Assembly: GCA_020746835.1 (NCBI GenBank)
Contig: JAGPNK010000010.1
Span: forward strand, 1,488,001-1,552,000
Direction: 5' to 3'
Length of the DNA: 64,000 bases
Source of the DNA: Stachybotrys elegans
Lineage: Eukaryota > Ascomycota > Sordariomycetes > Hypocreales > Stachybotryaceae
The notes below the pieces were generated by a model. The model had not been told where the DNA came from. It did not search any database and worked only from the letters and a program-made list of their open reading frames with translations. Below, one piece after another: positions 32,852 through 43,546 of this stretch; the first letter of the stretch is position 1; each line of letters begins with the position of its first letter. The translations under genes were made by a program, and so were the position numbers.

Positions 32852-34404
32852 ATGAAGTTCGTCCTTAGCACCCTCGCGCTCGCGGCCACGGCCGCCGCGA
32901 CAATCGATCTTGCTGCCCGCGAGCCCGTCGTCAGCTACGACGGCCACCATATCTACCGCATCGAGGCTGACAGCCCGCGCGAGGTCGAGGAGATTGAGGA
33001 GCGGTTCGCGCAGTTCCCCTCGGTGCACTCGCGCAACAGCCTCGAGGTCGTGGTGCCGCCCAGCGAGGTCCGCGCCTTCGAGGAGGAGATGGGCCTCAAG
33101 GCGCGCCTCTTGAGCACCGATCTCGGCGCGCAGATCCGCGCTGAGCAGGCGCCCTCGGCGTACAGGCGAGGCTTGAACAAGCGCGGCGCCGCGGGGCTGC
33201 CGGACCTGACGTGGTTCGACGCCTACCATCCTTATGCGGACCATCTCGACTACTGGGATGACCTGGTGGCTGCGATCCCCGAAAACTCGGAAAAGATCTT
33301 GATTGGAGCTTCGTATGAGGGTCGCGAGATGCATGCCTACCACTTTTGGGGCAACGAGGGCAGCTCCGAGGACAAGCCCATTATCCTCTGGCACGGCACT
33401 GTCCACGCTCGAGAGTGGGTGAGTTGTGCCGCGCAACAAGAGCCAGGCAAGAGAGTTTTGTTACTGACTGAAGCATCGCAGATCAGCACCATGGTGGTTG
33501 AGTACCTGACGTACCAGCTCATTGACGGCTTCACCTCTGGAGACGCGCTCGCCACCGCCTTCTTCAACCACTACGACTTTTGGATTGTGCCCTTCCACAA
33601 CCCTGACGGTAAACCCCTGCTGCCCTTGAGTCGCCGTGTCCTCGTCTAATGTGCTGTCGGGCATAGGTTTCGTGTACACGCAGACTACGAACCGTCTTTG
33701 GAGGAAGAACCGCCAGCCGCGCACCAACACGACGTGCCTCGGCACGGATCTGAACAGAAACTGGGTACGTGCGCTGATCTGTGGCTCTACCCCACGACTT
33801 GCTCACAGGTGATTCCTTGCAGGACTACCAATTCTTTGCTGAGCCTGATGGCGGGGCTGTTTCGCCCAACCCTTGCTCCGAGACGTACCGAGGACACTGC
33901 CCCGGCGATGTTTGTGTGCCCCATTCCCGGAGCCGGTCCTTGTGGTCTTACTGACGCGATGTGTAGACGCCCGAGAACATTGTCCTGTCGGCCCTGTCCA
34001 AGAAGCTCGCGGCCACGGGCCAGGGCATCCGGTCGTTCATCGACTGGCACTCGTACTCGCAGCTGATCCTGACGCCGTGGGGCTGGAGCTGCGACGCCGA
34101 GGACCTGCCGGCGACGCTGCCGCGGATGAGGGCCGTGGGTGAGGGCGTGGCGCGGGCCATTGTCGAGTCCGGGGGCGTCGAGTACGTGACGGGCCCGGCG
34201 TGCGAGGTGCTGTACTTCTCGACGGGCACGGGGCGCGACTACCACCACGGCGTGCTCAACGCGACGCACAGCTGGACGTGCGAGCTGCGGCCTGCGTCTG
34301 CCTCGGACGGCGGCTTTGTGCTTCCCCCGAGCCAGATCTTGCCGACGGTGCGGGAGCAGTGGGCTGGACAGCAGTATATGCTGGCCGAGGTGTGGGATGA
34401 TTGA
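32852..34404 (+). CDS. secreted zinc carboxypeptidase, M14A (carboxypeptidase A type)
   Basis: Extracellular exopeptidase predicted to remove C-terminal residues. Five exons (32852-33418, 33482-33608, 33667-33764, 33823-33909, 33967-34404) give 438 residues. Signal peptide about residues 1-17, then a propeptide of about 95 residues (VSYDGHHIYRIEADS; FPSVHSRNSLEVVVPPSEV). The catalytic domain has the zinc motif HAREW (HxxE), substrate residues in HNPDGFVYTQTTNRLWRKNR and GTDLNRNW, the third zinc ligand in IDWHSYSQLILTPWGW, YHHGVLNATHSWTCELRP with the catalytic Glu, and LPPSQILPTVREQW. The fourth intron has a GTTTGT donor. Similar enzymes are used by insect- and nematode-attacking fungi, but also by saprotrophs. 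Confidence 0.95.
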
Positions 34405-34416
34405 TGATTGTCCATA

Positions 34417-34438
34417 CTGTACGGAGTACTCCATACAG
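34417..34438. repeat. palindrome with GGAGTACTCC core, copy 1
   Basis: Near-perfect 22-bp palindrome around ACGGAGTACTCC, 13 nt after the carboxypeptidase stop codon. A second copy of the core is at 37411-37422. Confidence 0.65.
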
Positions 34439-34649
34439 AGTAGATAAGCGAGACTGGCTACCCCTCCCTTCAATGCTCAGCTGAGTTGATTGTGACGTAG
34501 CAAGGGCTTGGATGGCATTCCCTGCATGCGTCCAAGACACTTAGACAAAAGCAACAACGCGTTCAAACTACCTATTGAAGCAAGCCACAAATTACCTAAG
34601 TAATAATCGCGTGAATCACGACGCGTATACCCCTCCATCCTTGATGCGC

Positions 34650-34710
34650 TTCACTCGCACTTGCACTCGCACTCGCACTTCACGCTTCACTTCACGCTTC
34701 GCACTTCACA
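34650..34710 (+). repeat. CACTCG/CACTTG hexamer microsatellite
   Basis: Imperfect tandem units of CACTCG, CACTTG and CTTCAC in the likely 5' leader of the LRR-like gene. Confidence 0.75.
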
Positions 34711-34762
34711 TTTCCTACTTCTCCCACACAACTCGCACGCGCATCGCGCCCAGCAATTCGAT

Positions 34763-36040
34763 ATGCCCAGGACCCCAAATGTGAGGCGCAATGTGGCGCG
34801 CTCAAGTCCCATCGGGGAGCTCCCGATAGATGCCTTTTGGCGCCGGTGGATTGAGAACGCTCGCCAGAAGAACGATGCCCGTGATGCAGCTCAGCAGCAG
34901 CCTCCTCCTTCCACCGCGCCAACAAACACCCAGCCGGCTGCACAGCCAAGTGCTCAGCCATCCAATACACAAATGACTCACCCAGAGACTCAGCCGACTG
35001 TTCAGCCAATCGCCCGATCAATCAGCCGACCAACCGTTCAGCCAAAGACTGAACCGCCACCTCAACCCGCCCAGAGAACTCCTGCAAAGCCTACAAAGCC
35101 TGCCAAACCTCCAGGGCTTCCAAGTGGCAAAAGACACCTGCCGAAAAACATCAGATTCGTAACAATAAGGCACCGTCGTGATTGGGGTCACCACCAGCGT
35201 TTCATAGGCCCTTCCACCCGTACAATCGTCCTTGGCCCCTATTTTACCTTGATAGAGTAAGCATGCCCCCGTAGCCGGCACATCCCGCCGCTCACAGCTG
35301 CCAGTCACATCCTCGACAATATTGTAGCCCTAGGGCCCGAGATATGTCACGGCATCGAGCGCTTCAGCTTTCGATACATGTACCCCAGGAGCAGATTTGA
35401 CGCCGCCCGAGTGACCGACGAGGCCCTCATAAATTTCGCCTCGGCATGCCCAAACCTCACCATGTTGTCCATTCCGGGCCTTAGCGAAGCCACGGGCGCG
35501 TCAATGGTGGAGATTTACAAAAGGTGCCCCAAACTTCACTATCTCGCGCTCACGTACGCAGCTCGCCATTGGCATCCCCGCGTCAACGGAGACAACTTCC
35601 ACCAGATCGCAGAATTTCCTCACCAGTCTGATGTGCTCAGAACACTTCGTGTCTCAGGCCCTCATGAGGAAAGATTGAGTCAGACGGACTCGCTTGAATA
35701 CATGGATGGTGTCCGAACGCTTGGGAGGACAAGGCAACACTTGACTGTCCAGGTCATCCGAGCAACCGATTGCCCAGTTCAAAGCCAACCCATCGACCCA
35801 AAAAGGCGCCATGTGATTAATCGAGTGACGGTTTTCAGCGAGGGCAGGCAGGAACACGTGAGAACAGATGGGTTCATAAAGGGACAAATCTTGCCGCGAG
35901 GCCTAGGAGGCATCGATCGGCCCGTATACGAGCAGGGATATCTCCCAGGTGAAGAAGCATACTGGCAGTATATGAACTTTTCTGAAGAGTGGGTGGAGGA
36001 AGTGAGGAACAGTGTCAAACTCCGGCAGCCATTAGGGTGA
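34763..36040 (+). CDS. LRR-like protein with Pro/Gln-rich N-terminus
   Basis: Two exons (34763-35256, 35305-36040) give 409 residues. Residues about 40-125 are a low-complexity Gln/Pro/Thr/Ser tract. The folded C-terminal half shows an amphipathic leucine-rich pattern of the F-box/AMN1-like LRR type: VTDEALINFASACPNLTMLS followed by MVEIYKRCPKLHYLALTYA. The first half of this region (HILDNIVALGPEICHGIERF) may be a helical cap. No F-box is visible. The final part (YMDGVRTLGRTRQHLTVQVI and on) has no family I know. The function is unknown; a role as a recognition subunit is only inference. Confidence 0.6.
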
Positions 36041-36540
36041 TGACTTTCGCCCCTTTGCACACACATTTCATCAGAGAGATGCTGTTTCTCTTGTCTCGAG
36101 GCTGGATCCAAAGACCATAACGACATCAGGCCCACTGCTGGATCCGAGGGATCTCGGATTTACACGACATACCTATTGCTGGGTTGGTAGTGGCACATAC
36201 CAAGTGATAACGTTGAAAATGTACATGACAAACATACATAGCGTTAGTTACTACCTAGAAGAGCTGTGGCTTCAAGGATTCGTCCTCGCAACTTGGCGTA
36301 TTCAACTTATTCATTCCTAGTCCGCATCGGAACTTACATCTTCACAACATTTTCATCCGAGGGGCGTCGGGATCATAAGATAAAACCAGCAACATAGCAA
36401 CACTTGTCCAAAAGTTTGGATATAAATATGGCATGAACCGCTTCATTATCTGAACTTGATTTCCACTCTCATCATCATAGCATCTACGCATTCTCGCTGC
36501 TGAAACCTGTACTATCAACGTCGAGTCCCTTTTAACAACT
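36041..36540. other. intergenic, HD-domain gene promoter
   Basis: Contains TATAAATA at 36421-36428. No gene seen. Confidence 0.5.
36421..36428 (+). promoter_or_regulatory. TATA box of the HD-domain gene
   Basis: TATAAATA 113 nt before the ATG at 36541. Confidence 0.45.
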
Positions 36541-37371
36541 ATGATTTCCAAACTCTTCTTTCTCGCCCTTTCCGGCGCCCTTCTTCTTGGGACGCTGAGC
36601 AATGCCGACTTGATGGAGCACCGAACCCCGACCTTTGCTGATCTCCCACGTCGCGTTATCGCAGGTGTTTCGGTCGTTGACACCCCCATTGTGCGCGAGG
36701 CTCAACAATACGCCAGAGATCATTCTGACGATTTCCTATACAACCACATCATGCGTTCCTGGCTCTTTGGTGCTCTTCTTTTGAGCCACAACGAAACTCT
36801 CTCGCACATTATCGACCCAGAGGTACAAGCGGTGGCGATTCTCCTGCACGACCTGGGCCTGGATATGGACCCTAACTCGCCCCATGTCAGCCCTGACCGA
36901 CGTTTCGAGGTGGACGGTGCCATAGCTGCACGAAGCTTTATCCGAACTCATAGAGATGGAGAGCATTGGGAGGAGAGACGTGTCCAGCTGGTGTGGGATG
37001 CCATCGCACTTCACACTGACAATCGAATCACTCGCTACAAGGAACCAGACGTTGCTATCGTCACCGAATCCATCGGGATGGAGACTACCGGACCCCAATA
37101 CGGAGTTCCCGAAGAAGAGTATAATAACGTGCTGGCAGAGTTTCCTCCAATTGGTATTCCAGATAGCGTCATTACCTACATGAGCTGGCTGTGTGAGCAC
37201 AAGCCTAATACGACTTATGGTGAGTTCCATCCATACCCATCTCTGAGCCCTGCTGATTCTGAAATAGAAAACATTGTTCAGGGATATGGAGATGAGTTTG
37301 TGGAAGGGTATTCTGCCAAGGGCCATCGAGCTGTTGATGTAATCTCGGGGCTTCATCCCGTGTTCAAATGA
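36541..37371 (+). CDS. HD-domain hydrolase, cyanamide-hydratase-like, with signal peptide
   Basis: The first 22 residues (LFFLALSGALLLGTLSNA) form a signal peptide, unusual for this family. The HD domain shows the first metal His in YNHIMRSWLFGALLL, the His-Asp pair in AVAILLHDLGLD, and a later Asp in LVWDAIALHTDN. This order matches the fungal cyanamide hydratase/HD family. An intron very probably removes 37220-37267 (GTGAGT donor, GCTGAT branch, AAATAG acceptor). It is 48 nt with no stop in frame, so both the spliced (260 residues) and the unspliced (276 residues) forms are open. The reaction is unknown; metal-dependent hydrolysis of a small molecule is the likely class. Confidence 0.8.
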   Translation: MISKLFFLALSGALLLGTLSNADLMEHRTPTFADLPRRVIAGVSVVDTPIVREAQQYARDHSDDFLYNHIMRSWLFGALLLSHNETLSHIIDPEVQAVAILLHDLGLDMDPNSPHVSPDRRFEVDGAIAARSFIRTHRDGEHWEERRVQLVWDAIALHTDNRITRYKEPDVAIVTESIGMETTGPQYGVPEEEYNNVLAEFPPIGIPDSVITYMSWLCEHKPNTTYGEFHPYPSLSPADSEIENIVQGYGDEFVEGYSAKGHRAVDVISGLHPVFK

Positions 37372-37410
37372 GGCGTGCTTTCTTACGCTGTGAAGCAGCG
37401 CCTATTGGTT

Positions 37411-37422
37411 ACGGAGTACTCC
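37411..37422. repeat. palindrome with GGAGTACTCC core, copy 2
   Basis: ACGGAGTACTCC, 40 nt after the HD-domain gene stop. The core is identical to copy 1, and both copies lie just downstream of a plus-strand gene. Confidence 0.6.
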
Positions 37423-38332
37423 TTATACATAGGATCATTTCCCTCAAATGCACCCCTCAGAAATCCATCTCGTCTTTACACCTTCGTGATGCAAAAATTC
37501 ATCATGATTGGCGCTGGAAGATCTGAAAGCGAAGAAACGAAGCTCGGAGCGCAGTTGTCTATTATATTGTCGCTGTGTAAACTTGCTCCTACATCCACTC
37601 AAAGATTTTCCGAACCGACTTCACCTCTCCAGGGAGTATGAGAGAAGCAATCGATACGAACAAGGCGTGGAATAACGGGGCCGGCCCCTATCAAGGCCAA
37701 GGCTTGCTTGTAGTACTTGCGGGGTCTTCGTCCTGTTTCCCCCGGACTTGAAAGCCAAGAGCTGATCCCGAGGGCTATCATCGGACCGATGTCTTTCCAA
37801 GTCAATATGGACTCTATAAATAACAGGACCTTTTATCAAACTTGCGTTTCGCCCAGGGGGTCCTCATGGGCAGTAACCCGAATTGCTCAGCCTGTACATA
37901 CAGTGATCGTATCATGACCAAGGATAAGAAAATGGTGGCGGGTGCCAAGAAGGAGTGGGTGGGTGTTAGCCCATCTGATCAGGGCTGAGGTGGGTTTGAG
38001 CTTACTGAGCACGCTGCATTTGGTGCATATTCTCGAGACATGGAATCAGCTCCTTCGTGTTCAGCACCCGCCCTGGAATACAAGATTCTCGGGTCTGCTG
38101 CACGACCATGGGTGCCTGCCTCGTACATGGATTAGTGGCTTGGGGTAGCTAAATAGCACTTATACCGCCCGACATGATCAAGGAGCCTGGTACCTACGCA
38201 TTACGCCATGGTCTTGAGACAACATTAATGCCCTACGGAGAATATCTGTAAATACCGCACATGTATACAAGGGTCACTGCCTTAGCAGTATGCCTTGAGC
38301 GAGGAAAGTTGCATTCTCATAGCAAAAGGATC

Positions 38333-38373
38333 CGGACCCGGAGGGCTTCCACCGTAAGATCGTCGGACCCGGA
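38333..38373 (+). repeat. CGGACCCGGA direct repeat
   Basis: Two exact 10-mers 31 nt apart (38333-38342 and 38364-38373). CGG triplets of this kind can be zinc-cluster binding sites, but the location is 3' of the nearby regulator gene, so no function is assigned. Confidence 0.5.
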
Positions 38374-38662
38374 AAGCGACCAGGCGGCCGGGCACCGGAA
38401 ATTGCACGGTAATCTCAAAAGTGAGAATGACTGGCCTTGAGGGTGGGTGGGTTGTAGGGCAGATACGAGACCTTGGATAGGATCAAGGCGTAGCACAGAT
38501 GCAACCCCGGGGCTGGGAAGGATCATGACAGGTTATGGGGCAAAGGGGCCATGATGCATGTCACTGTATGCTTTGTGAATGCGTCATATTTGAACATGAA
38601 AATAATAAAATTGTTGTGAGTAATCTCGTGTTCCAGTTTTAGTGTTTTATTGACTACCATCC

Positions 38663-39961
38663 TTACTGGCTGAGGAGATTTGCTACCCTGGCGATATTGG
38701 CTCTTAGAGACGCAAAGGATTGTGGCATAGGAGAGCTGGAATATCTCTGACTCTCTAGCATGATTCTGAACACGGAACCTGACCCCATGGAGCGTGCTGC
38801 CTCGGTATTTTCCTCCCTTTGACTGAAAATGGCATACTCTGGTGGCACGCCCAGCTGCCTCTCGATTCGTTCGAGCTGATGCTGTGTGGCTTGAAGTAGG
38901 ATTCGTGTTTGCAAGCCGCCCTCGCTAACAGAGAAGCCAAAGAGGGACAGACCCGGTACCGTCTGGAGGCCTTCATTCCAGCTGCTCGGTTCAGTGCTTT
39001 GAAGCGCATGGTGTAGTTGGTGGAAGAGATGGTCAAATATATCGACGAGTTGAAGGTATGACGACAGGATGAGAAAAGAGGTAGAGGGATCTTGGGCGGC
39101 CATGCTATCGGATAGCGGGCTCTGTGACGGGTCCGTACCATCACCGCTGTCCAAGCTTAGAATGCTCAACAACTCGGATGTGCTCCGCAGCGCAGTGCCG
39201 AAAGCTTGCGAGGGAAACACCCGCATCTCGGCGCCAGGTTGGCCAAATATGTTGTCCACGTCGGCCGTGGAGCCATCAACCTCGCCATCGTGCTCCGTGA
39301 GCATGTGGTGAGCAAGATGTAGGCGGAGCTGGGAAAGGCGCAGGTTGCATTCGGCAAGTGCCACCGATCGTTCCAGGCCGCTCCGTTGCACCGGCTCTGC
39401 AGCCGGTACATATGCAGGCCCCTGATATGGGGGTGCTGACGTCGGGTAGCCCGGGTGCGGAAACATATTCTGCGGCTCGTAACCCCCGACCCAGGTATGC
39501 AGATTGTTGAAGTCTGCCGCAAGTGTTGTGTGGTCCGCGGAAGACGGCAAAGGCTCGGACTGCATCGACGACGGGGTTCTGTGGTCCCATGCCATGTGCG
39601 CCATCTCGGCCTCTTCCAAGTTGGGCGGCATCGGCCAGATCGGCACGTGGTCAACTGCAGTGCCCAAATCGTGCGGGTCATGCAGCCCGGAAGTATCAGA
39701 GTGCTGGCTTGATATAGTTGGAGCTCCCTCGGGGGTTCCAATGGGTGTTCCGATGGGTGATTCGGCCGAGTATTCTTGAACACTCCGTCCGAGAGGCCTG
39801 GTGAAGCCCGTGACGCACGAGGTTCCGATCCGGACACAGCGGGCACACGGCTCGTTCGAGTCTCGGCGCGGGGGGCATTTTAGTTTGTGCTTCCGGCAGC
39901 GATCGCAGGCGAGGCGCTTGCTCGTGGAGATCATGGACATGTGCTGTGTTATGGGATTCAT
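38663..39961 (-). CDS. Zn2Cys6 transcription factor
   Basis: Single-exon gene of 432 residues from the first in-frame ATG (39961). The zinc cluster is complete at residues about 19-47: CX2CX6CX9CX2CX6C (CDRCRKHKLKC, then CARCVRIGTSC). A Ser/Thr/Pro-rich linker follows. The C-terminal half has helices compatible with an AflR-type regulatory region (SSYLQLVDIFDHLFHQLHHAL; LLQATQHQLERIERQLGVPPEY), and the motif of two paired leucine-rich helices is common in metabolite-cluster regulators. There is no biosynthetic gene set next to it. The closest transporter is 3.6 kb away, and it is not clear that they are linked. Confidence 0.9.
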   Translation of the reverse strand: MNPITQHMSMISTSKRLACDRCRKHKLKCPPRRDSNEPCARCVRIGTSCVTGFTRPLGRSVQEYSAESPIGTPIGTPEGAPTISSQHSDTSGLHDPHDLGTAVDHVPIWPMPPNLEEAEMAHMAWDHRTPSSMQSEPLPSSADHTTLAADFNNLHTWVGGYEPQNMFPHPGYPTSAPPYQGPAYVPAAEPVQRSGLERSVALAECNLRLSQLRLHLAHHMLTEHDGEVDGSTADVDNIFGQPGAEMRVFPSQAFGTALRSTSELLSILSLDSGDGTDPSQSPLSDSMAAQDPSTSFLILSSYLQLVDIFDHLFHQLHHALQSTEPSSWNEGLQTVPGLSLFGFSVSEGGLQTRILLQATQHQLERIERQLGVPPEYAIFSQREENTEAARSMGSGSVFRIMLESQRYSSSPMPQSFASLRANIARVANLLSQ

Positions 39962-42890
39962 TGGGACGTGGGAGGGGGTGGGTTCGTTGATCAACGTTAC
40001 AAGTCGTTCAAGGCCGGTAAGCTGGCTGCAGCAGTGTCAGAAGCTGGAGTGACTCGTCTCGGCATCGCGGTGCAGGCAAGCATTGTGCTTCGTTCTTATG
40101 CTCTTATGTGGCGTTCCATGCGTCCCTTGGCCTCAAGGGGCCCTACCCCTGGCTCATCTCTATGGTGCGGGTTTTTGCTATGTAGTTGCTGATCCGCAGG
40201 CGCTGATACGCCCGAGTACGCGTAGCAGGCAATAAACTCGGATTAAAATACCGAGAATTGGTCCCAGGTACGGCCTACGGCAGATCGACTACGGCGCGTT
40301 GGCAGACCCGTATATGCCGCCGGATACATTTTCTTACCAAGGTTCTTTGAGCCAACAACATACTGCCTTGGTTTGGGCAGGAGAAAAACCGGAGGATTGC
40401 TCACTTACTCATAGCGCCCGCCACATCCCTGTCCAATGGTTCCGTGTCTTTGGCAATGGGCTCCCTATTGGTCTCTTAACGGATACAGACTCTTTGCTCC
40501 ATGCTTGACAAACGTCACTGTTCATATGTATCCATGGCGTCAGGCGCTCCTGCAATGCTACGTGACTGGTGAGAAAGAGGCAAACGAGCGCAGGTTGCTT
40601 ACGCGATAGGATCCGAACGAATATCCCACTTTAGAGCATTAATGCTCACGACGGAGCTAAGCGCCGCTATTCGTGAGGCTCGCCCCGACACCATGGCCCC
40701 AGAAAAGGGGCAAGATCCAGTATTGCTGTGGGGAGCAGCATCCCTGCTGCAGCCTGGTCTTATGACGATATTCCCAGACTACGTCGTATCTTTGAGATAA
40801 ATTGCATATGTATGTACGTAGTAAGCCACATAGTAAGCCACAGTGACGCCAAGGCTTTCTTGGGCATGGACGTGTGGACGCGTAGACGCCCCAGAGCTGT
40901 CTGCCTTGGGGTTCATCTATGGATTGCCCTGGCCGCGAAATCGTGAGTTGCAGACAAGGGAGACCAAAGCGGTAGTAAGTATCCGTAGCCGAGATCCGGA
41001 GCCAGTGGATCTGAAGCCGGCTGCCGTGCAACTAAACTACTAAGGTTATAGACTAAAGCACGCTGAAAGACATGGTGCCCTGCCTCTCGCACGCACTGCT
41101 GAAATGGGTTTAATGCCAATAGCAGGGATGCGCCACCATCTACCGCTCCAATGGCTTTACCAGATCTAGTCTGGAGTTCAAGATGGCCGGCGAATAAAGC
41201 TATATTCAAGACCAGCCATTAGATGATAACGAAGTGGCGTGTTCACAAACATATGGATATGATCTAGGCATATAATCACATTGCCAGTTATTCTTCATAG
41301 CATCTCCCGCAACTCGAGGAGCTCTCGATCCCCGCTTGTTTCTCGAGGACGCAAGGAGAAAATCTCCGGTCTTGGTACATCAATTCTCTCATGCCGACGG
41401 AGATCTCAAGGATCATGACATGCACCTGGACTGCCAGTGGAGCAGTACGTGATGATGGGCCGCAGTGCATGCATACGCAGCCGTACGCGAGAGATACCCA
41501 TGAAGCAGTACATCAAGCTATTTATAAGTGTGCCCGCCGACGCATTTCTGTTCACTCCCGCTATTGTTCTTTGTATCCTTCCACGCATCTGCTATATCAT
41601 ACCTGTCGGGCCTTGTGACTCGGCCAGGGCTACCCTGTACGGGCACTTTGACGATAGCCTCGTGTTGAACTTGGGGTCTAAGCCCCAATAGCCCGTATTA
41701 CCAGTGGGGGCCTACACTTTTCGTGTAGCTGCCAAATTCACTACCTCGTTATTTCCCCTCGTATTTACTCCGTATGACTGCTTTGGTTGGCGGGGCACTA
41801 TCTCCTTGGACACCAGTCACCGCCTTTCTTGTCTGTTGCCTCTACATCACTTGTCGGTACTGCTTGTTTCACCCCAGAATTCACATATCTTCTTAATTTA
41901 CCCGCCGACTTTGACCGCTCTTTCGTCCCGCCAGCGTGAGTTCACGCCGTTGGTATCGCCAGAGAAGTATCTCCTCGAAGTTGCGGCGGCCCTTTGAAGT
42001 TTGGCGGCATCTTACTCTTCAGATTTCTGTTAAGAGAATGTCTACATCACAAGCCTTACTTCCCGTCATATTAACTGCAACTTGAGAATAGGCAGCGTGG
42101 ATACAAGACGGGAAGAACTTCCTCACGGTGTGCTTTCAATCAAACCCTCCAACTTCCCAGCTTACATGTCCTGACAGTCTTCATCAGATGATATACAAGT
42201 CATCTTCCTGCCTGAGGCAATGCCTAGTCGAGTCACTCCAAATGCCCTTATGAGACCAACCACGGGATCAAAGAACCTTAAGGCTTTCAAGCGCGGTGCC
42301 GAGTGCTTTCTCCCCAATGAAACACCACAAGCCCTCCAGAAGCTTCTTCATGGATCCGCTACTTTGGGATTACCAAGTCTATCACAGACGCAGTTGTTGA
42401 TCGCGAGTTGGTTCTCTCACAGACCCCCTTGCTCAGAGCTGGATTTTCCTGTCTACAACTGGCTGTTCTGAAAAGACTGGTTTCTCTAGGCCCTGGATGC
42501 TACAATTCTCACCAAGAACGTACAGGCTGAGCTTCGTAACTCGGGAATTGCACGACTAGCCAATCACGAAATCCCAAACCGGTTATCGAGCCCCACCGCA
42601 TTCGACTATCGACCTTGTTTAGACAGAAACCTCATTCGGTATGTGTGGCTCTTAGCGTTCCGGATATGGAGGGTCCTGGCCTTGATTGTCGGGAATGTCG
42701 GAGGTAGTTGTCGGAATTGCCGACGCTCTTAATCTCAACTCCAACTCCACACTTGCCGCAAGGGGAAAACTCGGCGTTCTTCAAGTCGCAACTCAACTCA
42801 AACACATTGGACCCCTAGAATATATGAGCGAACCGATGACATGGAACTTGACAGTTATGTACGAGGAAAGTCATGCATCACCCACGTCCT

Positions 42891-43158
42891 TTATTCCGCC
42901 GATCTCGGCCAATGTTGAGCGACACAACCGGCTGGTTACCGGTTGTATGCAACCTTATCAGTTGAACTAGCTCCTGGCAATCCTGGCAATCCTAAACAGT
43001 GCGACTTGAGTAAAGTCATGTAATGGGTTACCGTGTTATTTCCCGCATGCTTCATTCCTCCGGTCTCGGTAATGTCAAGCGACACAAAGCAACAACTCTC
43101 CTTCCTCCACTCCGACCGACCGGTTGGCTACCGGCTGTGGATACGACCTTATCAGTTG
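42891..43158 (+). repeat. diverged tandem duplication upstream of the ACS transporter
   Basis: Copy 1 (42891-42966) and copy 2 (43051-43158) share TTATTCCGCCGATCTCGG-type starts, AGCGACACAA, GGTTRGCTACCGGYTGTG-type middles and ACCTTATCAGTTG at their ends. Copy 2 has about 32 extra nt after AGCGACACAA. Confidence 0.75.
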
Positions 43159-43447
43159 CAAGGCAGTAAGCTTGTTAGTGGTGCGACTCTGTATCAAAAT
43201 ACCTGGGGGGGCGATGAAGATCATTGGCCCTTTTGCACCGTCTTATCTCGAGTTGAGGGAGGGGAAGATGACTCCATGATGATAGAGTCGGCTGTCTGCA
43301 AAGGCCTTGATCCGCCAATCAGAAGCTTCTGTCTGCGATGGTTCACCACGGCAGTGAGTTCTTGTGTGGGGAAGTGGGTTATCTCGCTACACTGTGGGCG
43401 GGATAGATACGAGATAGGCAGTTGGGAGCTTGGTTGTGTTTGAGTGT

Positions 43448-43455
43448 TATATAAA
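43448..43455 (+). promoter_or_regulatory. TATA box of the ACS transporter gene
   Basis: TATATAAA 92 nt before the ATG at 43547. Confidence 0.5.
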
Positions 43456-43546
43456 CCCAATCATTTTCCGCTCTGCAACTCTTCAATTCTCCCGCGTCGG
43501 CTTGACTCTAAGGCTTATTCATTGGCAAGAAATCGCAAGGCCCAAC

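Larger units (their letters stand above)
34405..34762. other. intergenic
   Basis: Contains a near-perfect palindrome (34417-34438) and a microsatellite (34650-34710). Otherwise nothing. Confidence 0.5.
37372..38662. other. intergenic between convergent genes
   Basis: 1.3 kb without a supported gene. Holds a second GGAGTACTCC palindrome (37411-37422) and the direct repeat CGGACCCGGA at 38333-38342 and 38364-38373. Confidence 0.5.
39962..43546. other. 3.6-kb gene-poor region
   Basis: No supported gene. A 42220-42471 open frame starts with ATG and continues into sequence with stop codons; it has no family features. A tandem duplication (42891-43158) and a TATA box lie before the transporter gene. 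The stretch may hold regulatory DNA of the transcription factor and the transporter, or remnants of lost genes. Confidence 0.5.

Noticed and set aside
42220..42471. 83-residue ATG-started frame
   Set aside because: No family features, no splice model extends it, and following sequence contains stops in all frames.
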